The notes: a model not told the origin generated them from the sequence alone. Positions 26,902-37,016 are shown, counted from the stretch's first letter. The stretch: DNA of 64,000 nt from Wenjunlia tyrosinilytica (GCF_014646055.1 NZ_BMMS01000013.1:62001-126000); one strand, 5' to 3'. Numbers and translations: made by a program.

Positions 26902-27390
26902 GTGAAGCAGCTTCGAGTGAGGGTGCTGATCGGGCTCGCCGTCGTCGCGGGCGTCCTGTCCTGGGGCGCGGCCGGGCTGTGGGACTCACTCGGCACACTG
27001 CCCAAGGTGCCGGTCGCCGCCCCCATCGTGCTGGCGATCATCGCGGTGGTCCTGGCGGCGACGGCCCTCTCGCTGCGCGCCCGGCTCAAGGCCCAGCGCG
27101 AGCGGGAGCCCGACGCCAAGGGCGTGGATCCCCTGGTGGCCGCCCGCGCCGTGGTCTTCGGGCAGGCGAGCGCGCTCGTGGCCGCGCTGGTCTCCGGGAT
27201 CTACGGCGGAGCGGGGGTCTTCCTGCTCCGCGATCTGGATGTGCCCGCCCGCCGGGACCAGGCGGTGTACGCGGGCTTCGCGGTGCTCGCGGGGATCGGG
27301 GTGGTGGTGGCCGCGCTCTTCCTGGAGCGGGTGTGCCGCCTCCCGGACGACCACGACTCGGACGACCCCGAGGCCACCGCGCCGGCGTGA
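26902..27390 (+). CDS. DUF3180 family membrane protein
   Basis: 162 residues, GTG start with AAGGAG upstream. Four hydrophobic helices (about 8-28, 38-58, 90-112, 120-142) with the pattern LPKVPVAAPIVLAIIAVVLA and DPLVAARAVVFGQASALVAAL that defines the actinobacterial DUF3180 family. Always found next to folK in Streptomyces and Mycobacterium relatives, which hints at a folate-linked or merely conserved operon role. Function unknown. Confidence 0.9.
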   Translation: MKQLRVRVLIGLAVVAGVLSWGAAGLWDSLGTLPKVPVAAPIVLAIIAVVLAATALSLRARLKAQREREPDAKGVDPLVAARAVVFGQASALVAALVSGIYGGAGVFLLRDLDVPARRDQAVYAGFAVLAGIGVVVAALFLERVCRLPDDHDSDDPEATAPA

Positions 27391-27426
27391 GCGTCCCTCG
27401 CGTCCGACCGGCTCGGGCGGGCCGGC

Positions 27427-28587
27427 TCAGATGGCGCTGATCGAGTCGAACTCCACCTCGGCGCGGCTGACGCCCTCGGTGTCGGCGTCGATGGAGCGGC
27501 GCAGCGCCTCGTGCAGGCGGGCGGGGGTCAGGACCCCGAGGAAGCGCTCCCCGTCGACGACGGCTATCCATCCGGCGTCGTGCTGGAGCATGACGCTGAA
27601 CGCCTGCTTGAGATTGGAGCCGACGGGCAGCCATGCCTCCATACGGCGCGCCTGCTCGCCAACGGTCTTGACCGTGGCGCCGCGCAGGGCGTCGGCGGAG
27701 ACCCAGCCGTGCAGAGTGCCGTCGCGGTCGAGGACGACGGCCCAGCGGGCGCCCTCGGCGTCGAGCCGCTCGACGGTCGCGGCGACGGGGTCCTCGATCC
27801 GCACCACGGGCGGCTGCTCGAGGTCCCCGCTCTGGATCTCGGTGACCGACAGCCGCTTCAGACCCCGGTCCGCGCCCACGAAGTCCGCTACGTAGGGGGT
27901 GGCGGGAGCACCGAGGACGGTGGCGGGCGGGTCGAACTGCTCGATCCTGCCCTCCCCGTAGACGGCTATCCGGTCGCCGAGCCGCACGGCCTCCTCGATG
28001 TCGTGTGTGACGAAGAGCACAGTCTTGCGGACGGCGGCCTGGAGCCTGAGGAACTCGCTCTGCAGCCGCTCGCGCACCACCGGGTCCACGGCGCCGAAGG
28101 GCTCGTCCATCAGGAGGACGGGCGGGTCGGCGGCGAGCGCCCTGGCCACGCCGACGCGCTGGCGCTGGCCGCCGGAGAGCTGTTCGGGGTAGCGGTCGCC
28201 GAACGTCCCGGGGTCGAGCCCGACGAGGTCCAGCAGTTCCGCGGCGCGGGCGCGGGCCTTGGCGCGCTTCCAGCCGAGCAGGGCCGGAACGGTGGCGGTG
28301 TTGTCCAGGACCGTCTTGTGCGGGAAGAGTCCGACCTGCTGGATCACGTATCCGATGCGGCGGCGCAGGCGCACCGGGTCGACCGTCGCGATGTCCTCCC
28401 CGTCGAGGAGGATCCGGCCCGAGGTGGGCTCGATGAGGCGGTTGACCATCTTCATCGTCGTGGTCTTGCCGCAGCCCGAGGGCCCCACCAGGGTGACCAG
28501 TTCGCCCTCGGCGACCTCGAAGGACAGGTCGTCCACGGCGGTGGTGCCGTCCGGGTAGCGCTTCGTCACGTGCTCGAACCGGATCAT
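27427..28587 (-). CDS. Osmoprotectant-type ABC transporter ATP-binding protein (OpuCA/ProV-like)
   Basis: 386 residues. Walker A GPSGCGKTT (35-43), signature LSGGQ (137-141), Walker B VLLMDEP (157-163) and the H-loop VTHD are intact. Residues about 250-375 form a tandem CBS pair (VVRIEDPVAATVERL, GWVSADALRG, AGWIAVVDGERFLGVL), the ionic-strength sensor of OpuA/OpuC. It energises uptake with the two permeases and binding protein encoded divergently. The ATG at 28587 is chosen by homology (MIRFEHVTKRYPDG); GGGGA lies upstream. Confidence 0.94.
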   Translation of the reverse strand: MIRFEHVTKRYPDGTTAVDDLSFEVAEGELVTLVGPSGCGKTTTMKMVNRLIEPTSGRILLDGEDIATVDPVRLRRRIGYVIQQVGLFPHKTVLDNTATVPALLGWKRAKARARAAELLDLVGLDPGTFGDRYPEQLSGGQRQRVGVARALAADPPVLLMDEPFGAVDPVVRERLQSEFLRLQAAVRKTVLFVTHDIEEAVRLGDRIAVYGEGRIEQFDPPATVLGAPATPYVADFVGADRGLKRLSVTEIQSGDLEQPPVVRIEDPVAATVERLDAEGARWAVVLDRDGTLHGWVSADALRGATVKTVGEQARRMEAWLPVGSNLKQAFSVMLQHDAGWIAVVDGERFLGVLTPARLHEALRRSIDADTEGVSRAEVEFDSISAI

Positions 28588-28734
28588 CGTTCCCCATAGG
28601 GTGCGGCTGGGCCCCGGAGGGCGGCGTTGTCGTCGACCGTACCGTGACCGCTTCGGGCGGTTGTCGGTGCCGCACGCTAGTCTCTGGCTTTCACGAGCCG
28701 AACGGCATCCGAACACACGGGGAGGTGGTGCCGC

Positions 28735-29484
28735 GTGGTCCTCGCTTCCGCCTCGGCGCGTCCTCTCGCCGCCTCCGGCAACTGCCTCGTCACCAATGAG
28801 TGGGTCTGCCCCGAATATGTGCGCTCGCGCAAGCAGGAGTTGATCGACGCCACCGTGCAGCATTTGCAGCTGTCCTCGGTGTCGGTGCTGATCGGCCTCC
28901 TCCTGGCCTTCCCGCTCGCGCTGGTCGCCCGGCGCTGGCGCGCGAGCGCCGGTCCCGTGCTGGGCGTCACCACGATCCTCTACACGATCCCGTCGCTGGC
29001 GATGTTCTCGATCCTGGTGCCCTTCCTGGGGCTGGCGGCGTCGGTCACCGTGACGGGCCTGGTGCTCTACTCACTGACGATCCTGGTGCGCAACATCCTC
29101 GCGGGCCTGCAAGGGGTGCCCGAGGACGTCCGCGAGGCCGCGCGCGGCATGGGCTACGGGCCGCTGCGGCTCCTGCTCGGTGTCGAGGTGCGGCTGGCGC
29201 TGCCGACGATCTTCGCCGGGCTGCGGATCGCCACGGTCTCCACGATCTCCCTGGTCACCATCGGCGGGATCATCGACCACGGCGGTCTGGGCAATCTGAT
29301 CTACGAGGGGAATCAGAGCCTGTTCAAGGCCGAGGTGCTCACCGCCTCCGTGCTGTGCGTCGTCATCGCGATCACCGCCGACCTTCTCCTGCTGGGAGTG
29401 CAGCGCCTGCTGACCCCATGGGCGAACGCCGGAAAGCAGTCGCGCTTCCGGCGCCGCGCCACGACCGTCGAGGCGATGCCGTGA
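28735..29484 (+). CDS. Osmoprotectant ABC transporter permease 1 (OpuCB-like)
   Basis: 249 residues, GTG start with GGGAGG upstream. Five to six membrane helices with the permease-ATPase contact (EAA) loop REAARGMGYGPLRLLLGVEVRLALP. The N-terminus has a Cys pair (NCLVTNEWVCPEY) common in actinobacterial members. First gene of the operon divergent from the ATPase; overlaps the next permease by GTGA. Confidence 0.92.
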   Translation: MVLASASARPLAASGNCLVTNEWVCPEYVRSRKQELIDATVQHLQLSSVSVLIGLLLAFPLALVARRWRASAGPVLGVTTILYTIPSLAMFSILVPFLGLAASVTVTGLVLYSLTILVRNILAGLQGVPEDVREAARGMGYGPLRLLLGVEVRLALPTIFAGLRIATVSTISLVTIGGIIDHGGLGNLIYEGNQSLFKAEVLTASVLCVVIAITADLLLLGVQRLLTPWANAGKQSRFRRRATTVEAMP

Positions 29485-30203
29485 ACAAGATCACCGGAGC
29501 CTGGAGCTGGCTGACCACGAGTTCGCACTGGTCGGGTGTCGACGGGGTGTGGAACCGGCTGGGCGAGCATCTGTTCCTCACCGTGGTCTGCATGCTGATC
29601 TCCTGCGCCGTCGCCCTGCCGATCGGGCTCGCCCTCGGGCACCTCGGCAAGGGAGGCACCCTGGCGATCAACGTCTCCAATGTCGGCCGGGCCGTGCCCA
29701 CCTTCGCCGTCCTCGTCCTGCTCCTGATACTGCTCGGCACGGGCTCGCAGTGGCCGACCATCCTCGCGCTCGTGCTGTTCGCCGTCCCCCCGCTGCTGAC
29801 CAACACCTATGTGGGGATGCGCGAGGTGGACCGCGATGTCGTGCAGGCGGCGCGCGGCATGGGGATGACCGGCGGCCAGATGCTGTGGCGGGTCGAGCTT
29901 CCGCTGGCCATGCCGCTGATCATGACCGGCGTGCGTTCGGCGGCCGTGCAGGTCGTGGCCACCGCGACGGTCGCAGCCATCCCCGGCGGCGGAGGGCTCG
30001 GAAGAATCATCACCGCGGGCTTCTCCAACTTCGACACCCCGCAGGTCTTCGCGGGCGCCGTCCTCGTGGCCGTGCTCGCCCTGCTCGTCGAAGCCCTCTT
30101 CGTGGGCGGCCAGTGGCTGCTGGATCCGGCGCGCCGCCGCAGGCGCCGGACCGCGGTCTGTAGCGGCCCGGCGGGCGCAGCCCCGGCCGATGCGCCCGCG
30201 TGA
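29481..30203 (+). CDS. Osmoprotectant ABC transporter permease 2 (OpuCD-like)
   Basis: 240 residues, GTG start overlapping the preceding stop. Six hydrophobic segments and the EAA loop VQAARGMGMTGGQMLWRVELPLAMPLI. Forms a heterodimeric membrane channel with permease 1. The last 25 residues are a basic, then Ala/Pro-rich tail of no obvious role. Confidence 0.92.
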   Translation: MNKITGAWSWLTTSSHWSGVDGVWNRLGEHLFLTVVCMLISCAVALPIGLALGHLGKGGTLAINVSNVGRAVPTFAVLVLLLILLGTGSQWPTILALVLFAVPPLLTNTYVGMREVDRDVVQAARGMGMTGGQMLWRVELPLAMPLIMTGVRSAAVQVVATATVAAIPGGGGLGRIITAGFSNFDTPQVFAGAVLVAVLALLVEALFVGGQWLLDPARRRRRRTAVCSGPAGAAPADAPA

Positions 30204-30351
30204 TCCACGGGTGCCCGCCGGAGCCCGTCGGGGATTCCCTCGGGCGCAGCCCGCTTTTCGCCAGTCCTGTCCATCCGCGGGGAATCACGAAGACGTGGCA
30301 CCGCGCAGGCGTGGAACTACCGAAGACCTCGAAATGAATGGTGACTTGAGC

Positions 30352-31326
30352 ATGAGCGCAATCACAGCCGGTACAGCGAGAAGGCGCGGCGCGGTCGCGG
30401 TGGCGGCAGGCATCGCCCTGGCGCTGACCCTGGCCGGATGCGGCGGCGGTGACGACCTGGAGAAGAAGGGCGGCTCGTCGGGCGGCAGCGGCGAGAAGGG
30501 CGATCTGGTGATCGGCTCCGCCGGATTCACCGAGAGCGCCATCCTGGCCGAGCTGTACGCGCAGATTCTGAGCAAGGACGGCTACAAGACGTCGATCCAG
30601 AAGGCCGCCACCCGCGAACTCCTCGAGCCCGCCCTGGAGAAGGGCCAGATCGACATCACCCCGGAGTACGCCGCCACCCTCGCCGAATTCCTCAATGGCA
30701 AGGCCAATGGGCCCAACGCCAAGCCCGTCGCCTCGCCCGACGTCAACGTCACGATGAACGAACTGCGCAAGCTCACCGAGCCGCGCGGTCTGCGGGTACT
30801 GGCGGCCGGGCAGGCCGTGGACCAGAACGCGTTCGCGGTGCAGAAGGAGTTCGCCGACAAGCACCACCTCAAGACCCTCTCGGACCTGGGCAAGTCCAAG
30901 CTGAAGATCAAGCTGGCGGCGGGCGACGAATGCCCCAAGCGGCCGTTCTGCCAGCCGGGTCTGGAGAAGACCTACGGCATCGACATCACGCAGGTCGACC
31001 CCAAGGGCGTCGGCACCCCGCAGGCCAAGCAGGCGGTCAAGGACGGCACGGACCAGCTGGTGCTGACCACGACGACCGACGCGACGCTCGACCAGTTCGG
31101 CCTGGTGGTGCTCGAGGACGACAAGAAGCTGCAGAACGCCGACAACATCGTGGCGGTCGTCAACGCCAAGGACGCGGGCAGCGCCAAGATCGCCGCCCAC
31201 CTCGAGAAGCTCACCAAGGCCCTCACCACCGCGGATCTGACCGAGCTGAACAAGAAGGTCGACGGCGAGCGGCAGAAGCCGGCGGACGTCGCCAAGGAGT
31301 ACCTGCAGAGCAAGGGCCTGATCTGA
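30352..31326 (+). CDS. Osmoprotectant-binding lipoprotein (OpuCC-like)
   Basis: 324 residues. Lipoprotein signal with twin basic n-region and lipobox LAGC (Cys30). The mature protein fits the QAT/OpuAC family: LVIGSAGFTESAILAELYAQIL, IDITPEYAATLAEFL, LKTLSDLGKS and a C-terminal DADKK-type lobe. It delivers glycine betaine, choline or a related solute. ATG 30352 (GGTGA upstream) gives a clean signal; ATG 30334 is an alternative. A 148-base gap from permease 2 may hold a second promoter. Confidence 0.9.
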   Translation: MSAITAGTARRRGAVAVAAGIALALTLAGCGGGDDLEKKGGSSGGSGEKGDLVIGSAGFTESAILAELYAQILSKDGYKTSIQKAATRELLEPALEKGQIDITPEYAATLAEFLNGKANGPNAKPVASPDVNVTMNELRKLTEPRGLRVLAAGQAVDQNAFAVQKEFADKHHLKTLSDLGKSKLKIKLAAGDECPKRPFCQPGLEKTYGIDITQVDPKGVGTPQAKQAVKDGTDQLVLTTTTDATLDQFGLVVLEDDKKLQNADNIVAVVNAKDAGSAKIAAHLEKLTKALTTADLTELNKKVDGERQKPADVAKEYLQSKGLI

Positions 31327-31454
31327 CGCCCGCGCCCTGGATTTGATCCCTGGCTTGATCCCATGACCCGATCCGAGGCCCGTCCAGGGCCTCAGTGAGG
31401 GGCCGGCCGAGTGCCTGAGCGTGGGCCTGAGCGAGGGGCCGGGCCTGTGGGGGA

Positions 31455-31482
31455 GGACGCCTCCGTTTAACGGAGGGTGTCC
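31455..31482. other. Hairpin downstream of the transporter operon
   Basis: GGACGCCTCCGTT pairs with AACGGAGGGTGTCC with one bulge and one G-T pair. No U-tract follows, so it may be a weak terminator or an operator for the 31565 gene. Confidence 0.45.
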
Positions 31483-31564
31483 AATCGAACGCGTGGTGTA
31501 ATAGTCGTGTTTCGAATGGGCCGCCATCCCCCACAGGCCCCTTTTGCACGCTAAATTTCAGGCC

Positions 31565-32620
31565 ATGCCACGTGGACGACACCGCAACTCATCGACGCTG
31601 CGCAGGTACCTTCCCTCGCTGTCGGCTGCAGCGCTGGCTACCACCTGCGCCGGTGGCGCCTGGCTCATCGCCGATCCGCTGGTGCTCCGCGTGTTCGTGG
31701 CGGCGGCAGCGGCCGCCGCCTGCACAGGCGCGGTCCTGGTGCGTGAGCGGGACCGCGCCGCAGAACTGGAGCTGAGTCGGCTTCAGACCCTGCGCACCCG
31801 CGACGAGTTCCGCTACGACGAGCGGATCGCGGAGCTGGAGTGCGATTTGGAGGAGTTCCGCGAGATCCGCGCCCGCTACGCGCGCAAGCTCAATGGCAAA
31901 CGCTCCGAACTGGCCAAGCTGCGGGGCGAGCACGCCGGCCTGCTGAGGCGCTACGCGACCGCCGAGGCGGATCGGGCGACCGCTTTGGAGTCGGTGCGGC
32001 TGGCGCTGGGCCCGGGGCCCTCGGCGTCCCCGCTGTCCCCGTCCGCGTTCCTCAAGGCCAACGCGGCCCTCAACGCGCTCGAGCACAATGCCGCGGTGCA
32101 GAGCGCCGTCGCCGAGCAGCACTCCCGCGCGGAGTCCGAGGCGGATTCGGCCGACATCGAGGCCATGTCCGAGGCGTCCGGGGCGTCGGCGTCGTCCGGG
32201 GCTCCCGTCGGCGGGCAGCCGCAGGCCGGTTCGCCCTCCGAGGCGGAGCCGCCGTCCGGGAGCGAGGACACGCGTGAGTCCGCGGGCGAACAGGGCATCG
32301 GTGCGGACGCGCTCCGGCCGACCCGTCCGCAGGCCCCCGTCAACACGGCCGTGGCCATCGTTCCGCCGTCGGCCCAGCGCGGGCGGCGCACAAGGTCGCC
32401 CGAGCCCGGCTTCGACTACTTCGGCACCCAGCGGGCACTGCCCGCCGCCGCCCGCCCGGCGGGGGAGCTGACGAGCGGCAAGTCGCCGCGCATCGAGGAG
32501 GAGGACCTCGCCGACGTCGTCGGCGAGGAGATCAGCCGGGCCGAGGCGTCCCTCATCGACCTCACCGAGCACGACGAGACGGAGACCATCGACGTGCGGG
32601 AGCTGCGCGCTCTGTCGTAG
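31565..32620 (+). CDS. Membrane protein with coiled coil, unknown function
   Basis: 351 residues. Two adjacent hydrophobic helices (about 18-58) follow a basic N-terminus, then a charged coiled coil (60-145; RDRAAELELSRLQTLRTRDE onward) and a long Ser/Ala/Glu-rich disordered region. The end is acidic (EEISRAEASLIDLTEHDETE). It looks like an inner-membrane scaffold or secretion-associated protein of Streptomyces; no family is recognised. The ATG at 31565 is preferred because the basic residues right after it precede the first helix. Confidence 0.75.
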   Translation: MPRGRHRNSSTLRRYLPSLSAAALATTCAGGAWLIADPLVLRVFVAAAAAAACTGAVLVRERDRAAELELSRLQTLRTRDEFRYDERIAELECDLEEFREIRARYARKLNGKRSELAKLRGEHAGLLRRYATAEADRATALESVRLALGPGPSASPLSPSAFLKANAALNALEHNAAVQSAVAEQHSRAESEADSADIEAMSEASGASASSGAPVGGQPQAGSPSEAEPPSGSEDTRESAGEQGIGADALRPTRPQAPVNTAVAIVPPSAQRGRRTRSPEPGFDYFGTQRALPAAARPAGELTSGKSPRIEEEDLADVVGEEISRAEASLIDLTEHDETETIDVRELRALS

Positions 32621-32740
32621 AGCCGGCGGTCCCAGCGCCAGTGCCCCCCCGTGATCGTGGTCGCAGTGCTCGGGGCTGTTGCGCTCGTTGCCGTTGCCGT
32701 TGCCGCGGACCACGCGCCGCCCGCGCGCTCGTACGCGCGC

Positions 32741-32779
32741 CGTCACTTGTCGACGTCACTTGTGGACGTCACTTGTCGA
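32741..32779. repeat. Three tandem 13-bp copies spanning the nuoD stop codon
   Basis: CGTCACTTGTCGA at 32741-32753 and 32767-32779, with one mismatch in the middle copy at 32754-32766. The third copy contains the last codons and stop of the minus-strand nuoD-like gene; the other two lie just downstream of it. Confidence 0.9.
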
Positions 32780-33911
32780 CGTCGCCGACGACGAAGAACA
32801 TCGACCCGAGGATCGCCACCATGTCGGCGACGAGCGTGCCGGGCAGGAGCTCGGTCAGCACCTGGATGTTGTTGAAGGAGGCGGAGCGCAGCTTCATCCG
32901 CCACGGCGTCTTGTCGCCCTTGGAGACCAGGTAGTACCCGTTGAGGCCCAGGGGGTTCTCGGTCCAGGCGTAGGTGTGGCCCTCGGGTGCCTTGAGGACC
33001 TTCGGCAGCCGCTGGTTGATCGGGCCGGGCGGCAGCTCCGCGAGGCGGGCCAGGCAGGCGTCGGCGATGTCCAGGGAGTTGTGCGTCTGCTCCAGCAGGC
33101 ATTCGAAGCGGGCCAGGCAGTCGCCCTCGGTCCGCGTCACCACCTTCAGCACGTCCCCCAGCTCGCCGTACGCCAGATAGGGCTCGTCGCGGCGCAGGTC
33201 GAAGTCGACGCCGGAGCCGCGGGCGATGGGTCCGCTGACCCCGTAGGCGTGCACGGTCTCGGGGGGCAGGACGCCGACGCCGCGGGTGCGGCCGCGGAAG
33301 ATCTCATTGCCCATGACCAGGTCGTCGAGGCGGTCCATGTGCGCGCGGACCTCGGCGACGGTGGCGCGGGCGCGGCCGGTCCAGCCGTTGGGCAGATCCT
33401 CCTTGAGGCCTCCGACGCGGTTGAACATGTAGTGCATCCGGCCGCCCGAGACCTCCTCCATGAGGTGCTGGAGCTTCTCGCGCTCGGTGAATGCGTAGAA
33501 GATCGGGGTGATGCCGCCGAGCTCGAGCGGATAGGACCCGAGGAACATCAGGTGGTTGAGCACCCGGTTCAGTTCGGCCAGGAGCGTGCGCGTCCACACC
33601 GCGCGCTCGGGCACCTCCATGCCGATCATGCGCTCGACGGCCAGGACCACGCCGAGCTCGTTGCAGAACGCCGACAGCCAGTCGTGGCGGTTGGCGAGCA
33701 TGATGATCTGCCGGTAGTCACGAGCCTCGAAGAGCTTCTCCGCGCCCCGGTGCATATAGCCGATCACCGGCTCCGCGCTGATGATCCGCTCGCCGTCCAG
33801 GACGAGCCGGAGCCGCAGCACCCCATGGGTCGAAGGGTGCTGGGGGCCGATGTTCAGCACCATGTCAGTGGTGTCCGCGGCCCCGCCGATGCCGACTGTC
33901 GTCTCCGTCAT
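32769..33911 (-). CDS. nuoD: Stand-alone NADH-quinone oxidoreductase subunit D (NuoD2)
   Basis: 380 residues, the 49-kDa subunit family of complex [65 protein letters not shown] and VGDVDK at the end. The quinone-site His of HPSTHG and the Arg of MHRGAEKL (R55) are kept. The other nuo subunits are not in this window, so this is a paralogue of the usual operon copy, as in several Streptomyces. It is divergent from the PH-domain genes (45 bases between starts). Ligand residues of hydrogenase ancestry are not expected. Confidence 0.93.
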   Translation of the reverse strand: MTETTVGIGGAADTTDMVLNIGPQHPSTHGVLRLRLVLDGERIISAEPVIGYMHRGAEKLFEARDYRQIIMLANRHDWLSAFCNELGVVLAVERMIGMEVPERAVWTRTLLAELNRVLNHLMFLGSYPLELGGITPIFYAFTEREKLQHLMEEVSGGRMHYMFNRVGGLKEDLPNGWTGRARATVAEVRAHMDRLDDLVMGNEIFRGRTRGVGVLPPETVHAYGVSGPIARGSGVDFDLRRDEPYLAYGELGDVLKVVTRTEGDCLARFECLLEQTHNSLDIADACLARLAELPPGPINQRLPKVLKAPEGHTYAWTENPLGLNGYYLVSKGDKTPWRMKLRSASFNNIQVLTELLPGTLVADMVAILGSMFFVVGDVDK

Positions 33912-33956
33912 GGCGTTAAGTCTGCCACTGCCGGGTCGCGGCCCTATGGTGGCCGC

Positions 33957-34442
33957 ATGGATGCCGCATTCGCACCTCCTGGAGCGCACTGGACGGGCCT
34001 TCCTGATGTGCTGCTGCGCATGCGGCGACTGCTCCTGCTGGCGGTGGCCGTTCCGGCGACCGCGGTGGTGGGCGCGCTGCTCGCCGGGCTGGCGGGGCCG
34101 GGATGGGCCGCGCTCGTGCTCGTTCCCCTGGCCGTGACCGCGTGGTGGTGGCGGGCGCTGGGGCGGAACTGGAGCTCGTGGGGTTACGCCGAGCGCGAGG
34201 ACGATCTGCTGCTGCGGCACGGTGTGCTGCGACGCACTCTCACGGTGGTGCCCTACGGGCGGATGCAGCTCGTGGAGGTCGTCTCGGGGCCGCTGGAGCG
34301 GCGGTTCGGGATCGCGGCCGTCGTCCTGCACACCGCCGCCGCGGCGACGGACGCCCGCATACCCGGCCTGCTGCCGCAGGAGGCGGCGCGGCTGAGAGAC
34401 CGGCTGACGGCGTTGGGCGAGGCCCGCTCGGCGGGTCTGTGA
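33957..34442 (+). CDS. PH domain-containing membrane protein (bPH2, YdbS-like)
   Basis: 161 residues. Two hydrophobic helices (about 23-62) then a bacterial PH2 domain ([44 protein letters not shown]). Pairs of YdbS/YdbT-like proteins are common in Gram-positives and thought to act in the envelope; exact role unknown. The TGATG overlap with the next gene indicates coupling. Confidence 0.9.
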   Translation: MDAAFAPPGAHWTGLPDVLLRMRRLLLLAVAVPATAVVGALLAGLAGPGWAALVLVPLAVTAWWWRALGRNWSSWGYAEREDDLLLRHGVLRRTLTVVPYGRMQLVEVVSGPLERRFGIAAVVLHTAAAATDARIPGLLPQEAARLRDRLTALGEARSAGL

Positions 34443-35827
34443 TGGCCAAGGAATTCCGCAGGCTCCATCCCATCACGCCCTGGCGCAGGGCGTGGGCGGT
34501 GCTCGCGGGAGTCGCCGCGGCCTTCCTGCACGACCTCCACCAGGCCGAGGAGTACCGCGACGCCCTGTCCACCGTCTGGGGGCTGGCCGCGCTGCTGGCG
34601 CTGGCGCTGGCGGCGTTCGGCTACGGATTCACCTCGTGGTGGTTCACCAGCTACCGGATCGACGAGACGGAGCTGCGGGTCGCCACCGGGGTGCTGTTCC
34701 GCCGCACCAAGCACTTCCGTATCGACCGCCTCCAGGCCGTGGACATCAACCGCCCGCTCGTCGGGCGGCTGCTGGGAGTGGCCAAGCTCCAGCTCGACCT
34801 CGCGGGCGGCAAGGACGAGCTCGCCTACCTGACGGAGCGGGACGCGCGCGAGCTGCGCTCGGAGCTGCTGGCACGGGCGGCCGGGGTGGCGCCGGACAGC
34901 GGTGAGGCTCCGGAGCGGGAACTGGTGAAGGTCCCGCCGAAGGAACTGATGGTCTCCATCGGGCTCAAGCTCACCACGTGGTGGGCCGTGATCGGATCGC
35001 TCGCGCTGGCGCTGATCCCGGCGCTGCTCTCCGGCAACTGGCTCCTGGTGCTGTTCGCCGTGCCCGCCCTGGCCACGGCGGCGCGGGTGACATTCCTGAA
35101 GTACATGCGCGAGTTCGGCTGGACCGTCGCCGAGTCGCCGGACGGGCTGCGGATCGACTACGGCCTGCTGGACCGGTCCCACGAGACGGTGCCGCCGGGG
35201 CGGGTGCAGTCGCTGTGCTTCCAGCAGCCCCTGCTGTGGCGCGGGCGCGACTGGATGCGGGTCCACATGGCCGTGGCGGGCAGTCGCAACAACGTGCTGT
35301 TGCCCGTGGCCCCGAGGGAGGTGGCGCTGGGCACGGCGGCGAGGATCCTGCCGGGGGTGGACATCGCCGCGGTGCTGACCCGCCCGGTGCCCAGGCGCGC
35401 GCGATGGCGTGCGCCTCTGTGGTGGCGGGGGCTGGCGTGCGGGGCGGACGGGGACGTCTTCGTGGTGCGGCACGGTGTGCTGGGCCGCACGGTCAGTGTG
35501 ATGCCTCACGCGAAGGTCCAGAGCGTGCGCCGCACGCAGGGGCCTTGGCAGCGCGGCCTCGGCCTGGCGAGCGTCCACCTCGACGCGGCCGCGGGCTCCA
35601 CCCTGACGGCTTCCCACCGCGATGCCGAGGAGGCGGACCGCATCGTCTCCGCCCAATCCGAACGCAGCAGGATCGGCCGCCGCAACGCCCTCCCGGAACG
35701 CTGGATGTCCACCCCGGTCCCCGCCCCGGCCCCGGACGACTCGAGGGAGGGTCGGCCCGACCCCGGAACCGACGGCCGGCCCCCGGACCGTCCCTCGGAG
35801 AAGGACGGCCTGGTTCCCCCGAACTGA
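34442..35827 (+). CDS. PH domain-containing membrane protein (YdbT-like, two bPH2 domains)
   Basis: 461 residues. Membrane helices near 20-36, 44-64 and 180-218 alternate with two or three bPH2 domains: [60 protein letters not shown] and [27 protein letters not shown]. The C-terminal 50 residues are Pro/Asp-rich. Works with the overlapping YdbS-like partner. Confidence 0.9.
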   Translation: MAKEFRRLHPITPWRRAWAVLAGVAAAFLHDLHQAEEYRDALSTVWGLAALLALALAAFGYGFTSWWFTSYRIDETELRVATGVLFRRTKHFRIDRLQAVDINRPLVGRLLGVAKLQLDLAGGKDELAYLTERDARELRSELLARAAGVAPDSGEAPERELVKVPPKELMVSIGLKLTTWWAVIGSLALALIPALLSGNWLLVLFAVPALATAARVTFLKYMREFGWTVAESPDGLRIDYGLLDRSHETVPPGRVQSLCFQQPLLWRGRDWMRVHMAVAGSRNNVLLPVAPREVALGTAARILPGVDIAAVLTRPVPRRARWRAPLWWRGLACGADGDVFVVRHGVLGRTVSVMPHAKVQSVRRTQGPWQRGLGLASVHLDAAAGSTLTASHRDAEEADRIVSAQSERSRIGRRNALPERWMSTPVPAPAPDDSREGRPDPGTDGRPPDRPSEKDGLVPPN

Positions 35828-35840
35828 GCGAGCGCGGCCC

Positions 35841-35887
35841 GCGCCGGGCCCGCGTGCGAGGGGCGCGCCGGGCCCGCGTGCGAGGGG
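35841..35887. repeat. Perfect 23-bp tandem repeat (24-bp period)
   Basis: A 23-bp unit starting GCGCCGGGCCCG occurs at 35841-35863 and 35865-35887, between the convergent ydbT-like and methyltransferase genes. Confidence 0.88.
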
Positions 35888-35911
35888 CCCGCGGCTCAGC
35901 GCGGCACCCGA

Positions 35912-36913
35912 CTACGCCCGCGCCCCGAACTCCTCCGGGATCTCCATCCCCACGCTCTGCATCAGCCAGCCGAACGCGCCCAGGCCCGAGGACGACGTCA
36001 GCTCCGCCGCCTCGCCCGCGCCGGCCAGGGCGCGGACGTAGGCCGCCGGGTCCGACGTCGCCAGGGACAGTGGGGGGCGGGTGCCCGAGATGCCCACAGC
36101 GTGGAGGGCCGAGCGCTGCGTGGTCAGGGTCGTCTCCCGGGCCCGCGCCGCCGCGGCCGACGCGCAGGCGTCCAGGGCCACGTGGGCCGTCAGGTCGCAG
36201 GAGCCGTCCGGGACCGGGCGGACCTCCCGGCCTTCCCGGTATCCCGCCAGTGTGCCGAACGGCGGGCGGGAGCCACGGTCGTGGGCGTAGTCCACCGCCA
36301 CCGCCAGGCCCCGGCGCAGGGTGCCCACCGTCCGCGCCCAGGCCTCGTCCCTCGGCAGGCCGATCTCCGCCCGCGTGCCCGGCTCCTCCAGGGGCCACCA
36401 CCGCCGGAGCCACCGGGCGTCCTCGCCGAGGACCACCCCGCCCAGGCGCTCCTCGCCGTCCCCCGCGACCTCGACCACCCGGGGAATGCCCTCCGGGTCC
36501 ACCTCCGCGATCTCCACCGGAACGTTGTCCAGCCATTCGTTGGCGAAGACCAGACCGGTCACCGACTCCGGAACCCGGGCCGTCCACCTGACCCGCGGGT
36601 CCAGCCCCGCCGGGCGGTCCGCCCGCTCCACCGCGTGCACCCGCAGCCGCCCGTCCAGGCCCCCCAGCGCTTTCACCAGGCCGAGCGCCAGCTCCCCGCG
36701 CCCGGCGCCGACGTCCACCACATCCAGCACGGTCGGCCGCCCCAGTGCCGCGTCCACGCGGCGCACCAGCTCCGCCACCGCTCCCGCGAACAGCGGGGAC
36801 GCGTGCACCGAGGTGCGGAAGTGCCCGGCCGGGCCCTCCGCGCGCCGGAAGAAGCCCTGTTCGCCGTAGAGCGCCCGCTCGGTCGCGGCCCGCCAGCCGG
36901 TCCATTCGTTCAT
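35912..36913 (-). CDS. SAM-dependent methyltransferase, MidA/NDUFAF7-like
   Basis: 333 residues. An N-terminal [27 protein letters not shown] motif of the family is followed by the SAM motif [18 protein letters not shown] (about 62-79), [13 protein letters not shown] and [25 protein letters not shown]. In mitochondria NDUFAF7 dimethylates an arginine of NDUFS2, the NuoD homologue. A NuoD-like protein is encoded 2 kb away on the same strand, so that pair may be enzyme and substrate (inference). No clear ribosome site; the transcript may be leaderless. Confidence 0.88.
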   Translation of the reverse strand: MNEWTGWRAATERALYGEQGFFRRAEGPAGHFRTSVHASPLFAGAVAELVRRVDAALGRPTVLDVVDVGAGRGELALGLVKALGGLDGRLRVHAVERADRPAGLDPRVRWTARVPESVTGLVFANEWLDNVPVEIAEVDPEGIPRVVEVAGDGEERLGGVVLGEDARWLRRWWPLEEPGTRAEIGLPRDEAWARTVGTLRRGLAVAVDYAHDRGSRPPFGTLAGYREGREVRPVPDGSCDLTAHVALDACASAAAARARETTLTTQRSALHAVGISGTRPPLSLATSDPAAYVRALAGAGEAAELTSSSGLGAFGWLMQSVGMEIPEEFGARA

Positions 36914-37016
36914 CGTTGGATTACAGTACTGGTCACACCTCTCCGACCTGGGGAGTAGGCGGGATCGCTCTACCGGTTGACCCCGGGACGTGTCTTCCTT
37001 GCCTACTCTGGGTTAC

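Noticed and set aside
34978-36591. 537-codon plus-strand ORF overlapping the YdbT-like and methyltransferase genes
   Set aside because: Its composition is Pro/Arg/Gly-rich with no motifs, and it is out of frame with well-supported genes on both strands; a high-GC shadow.
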